In this document: positions 5,371 to 5,731 of the stretch, one piece after another
Position numbering within the stretch: position 1 is the first letter of the stretch
Layout of the letters: each line of letters opens with the position of its first letter
Source: Thiobacillus denitrificans
GTDB taxonomy: Bacteria; Pseudomonadota; Gammaproteobacteria; Burkholderiales; Thiobacillaceae
Assembly: GCA_002424845.1 (NCBI GenBank)
Contig: DILD01000031.1
Location: forward strand, 1,373-7,103
Reading direction: 5' to 3'
DNA length: 5,731 nucleotides
The notes under the pieces: model-generated
The model's input: the letters and a program-made list of their open reading frames with translations, nothing else
Told to the model about the DNA's origin: nothing
Databases searched by the model: none
Translations under genes and position numbers: made by a program

Positions 5371-5731
5371 GAATCCACACCAAATTCAACGGCTACGAGG
5401 CCGGTCGCCGGTTGTACTTCAAGGGTGGCGGCGGCTCTGTAAAGTACGACAACCTCGAACGCCTGTACGAAGAACAGGCCGCATCGGCTGGTTTGCTGCG
5501 CGGCATGGCAGAACAGAACCTGCCGGGTGCAACGCAAGCCTATGTCGGCAACGTCCAGGCCGTCACCGCGCCGGGCTACGCCGACCGACAAGCGGGCATT
5601 GCAAGCGCAGACATGGCTTCTGCCAACGCCATGGAGCGCGCGGCGACCGAGCGCAATCTAGCCTCGATGGGCGTCAATCCGAACGATCCGCGCTTTGTCG
5701 GCTCGATGCGATCAACGGAAATGAACAACGC
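5367..5731 (+). CDS. Ala-rich phage internal-virion-like protein, 3' end beyond window
   Basis: The start is ATG 5367, overlapping the previous stop, with GAGG at 5356-5359 seven bases upstream. The frame stays open for 121 codons to the right edge. After a short N-terminus (MRIHTKFNGYEAGRRLYFKG) comes a Gly run. Helical sequence follows from residue 26: DNLERLYEEQAASAGLLRGMAEQN at 28-51, then an Ala/Arg/Glu-rich helix at about 72-104 (ASADMASANAMERAATERN, 79-97). It then has the motif ASMGVNPNDPRF (99-110). I recognise this ending motif from phage proteins near the tail end of virion operons, usually annotated as hypothetical or internal virion proteins. Long amphipathic helices without Cys fit a protein stored in or ejected from the capsid. 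The total length cannot be known from this window. Confidence 0.8.
   Translation, partial: MRIHTKFNGYEAGRRLYFKGGGGSVKYDNLERLYEEQAASAGLLRGMAEQNLPGATQAYVGNVQAVTAPGYADRQAGIASADMASANAMERAATERNLASMGVNPNDPRFVGSMRSTEMNN

Overview
The window is a stretch of a tailed-phage (or prophage) virion gene cluster. All eight confident genes, and one small probable gene, lie on the + strand. They are packed end to end with start/stop overlaps or very short gaps. No tRNA, rRNA, CRISPR array, insertion sequence, terminator or convincing promoter is visible. The long minus-strand reading frames are Arg/His/Cys-rich shadows of the + strand genes.

The sequence resembles phages of GC-rich Proteobacteria. This rests on composition and on the style of the proteins, because no host gene is present. 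By hand count, bases 1-300 are 66% G+C (198/300) and bases 1261-1560 are 57% (170/300), so the first gene may have a different history from the tail genes. A short-tailed (podovirus-like) virion is my guess, from the combination of a nozzle/stabilisation-type tail protein, a fibre, a GNAT-like virion-region protein and an Ala-rich internal-protein-like gene. It is not proven.

Layout: (1) Bases 1-317 hold a compact staphylococcal-nuclease-fold (thermonuclease) protein. Only the first base of its start codon lies outside the window. (2) Bases 314-2257 hold a large tail structural protein of a family I recognise from phages by its EPYRPHAWP motif. (3) Bases 2250-4262 hold a modular tail fibre: a short N-terminal adaptor, a tandem duplicated 124-residue shaft module, a chitin-binding-like domain, a seven-triplet collagen-like segment, and a beta-rich C-terminal head. 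(4) Bases 4272-4887 hold three small genes (35, 106 and 59 codons), the first with a near-perfect Shine-Dalgarno overlapping the fibre stop. (5) Bases 4957-5370 hold a GNAT-like protein preceded by a perfect 5-bp hairpin and no clear ribosome binding site. (6) From 5367 to the right edge lies the start of an Ala-rich gene resembling phage internal virion proteins.

Together the genes look like a late transcription unit read as one mRNA. Tail tube or nozzle and fibre proteins come first, then small accessory proteins, then proteins that may travel inside the capsid. The least expected members are the nuclease directly in front of the tail gene and the GNAT-like protein in front of the internal-protein gene.
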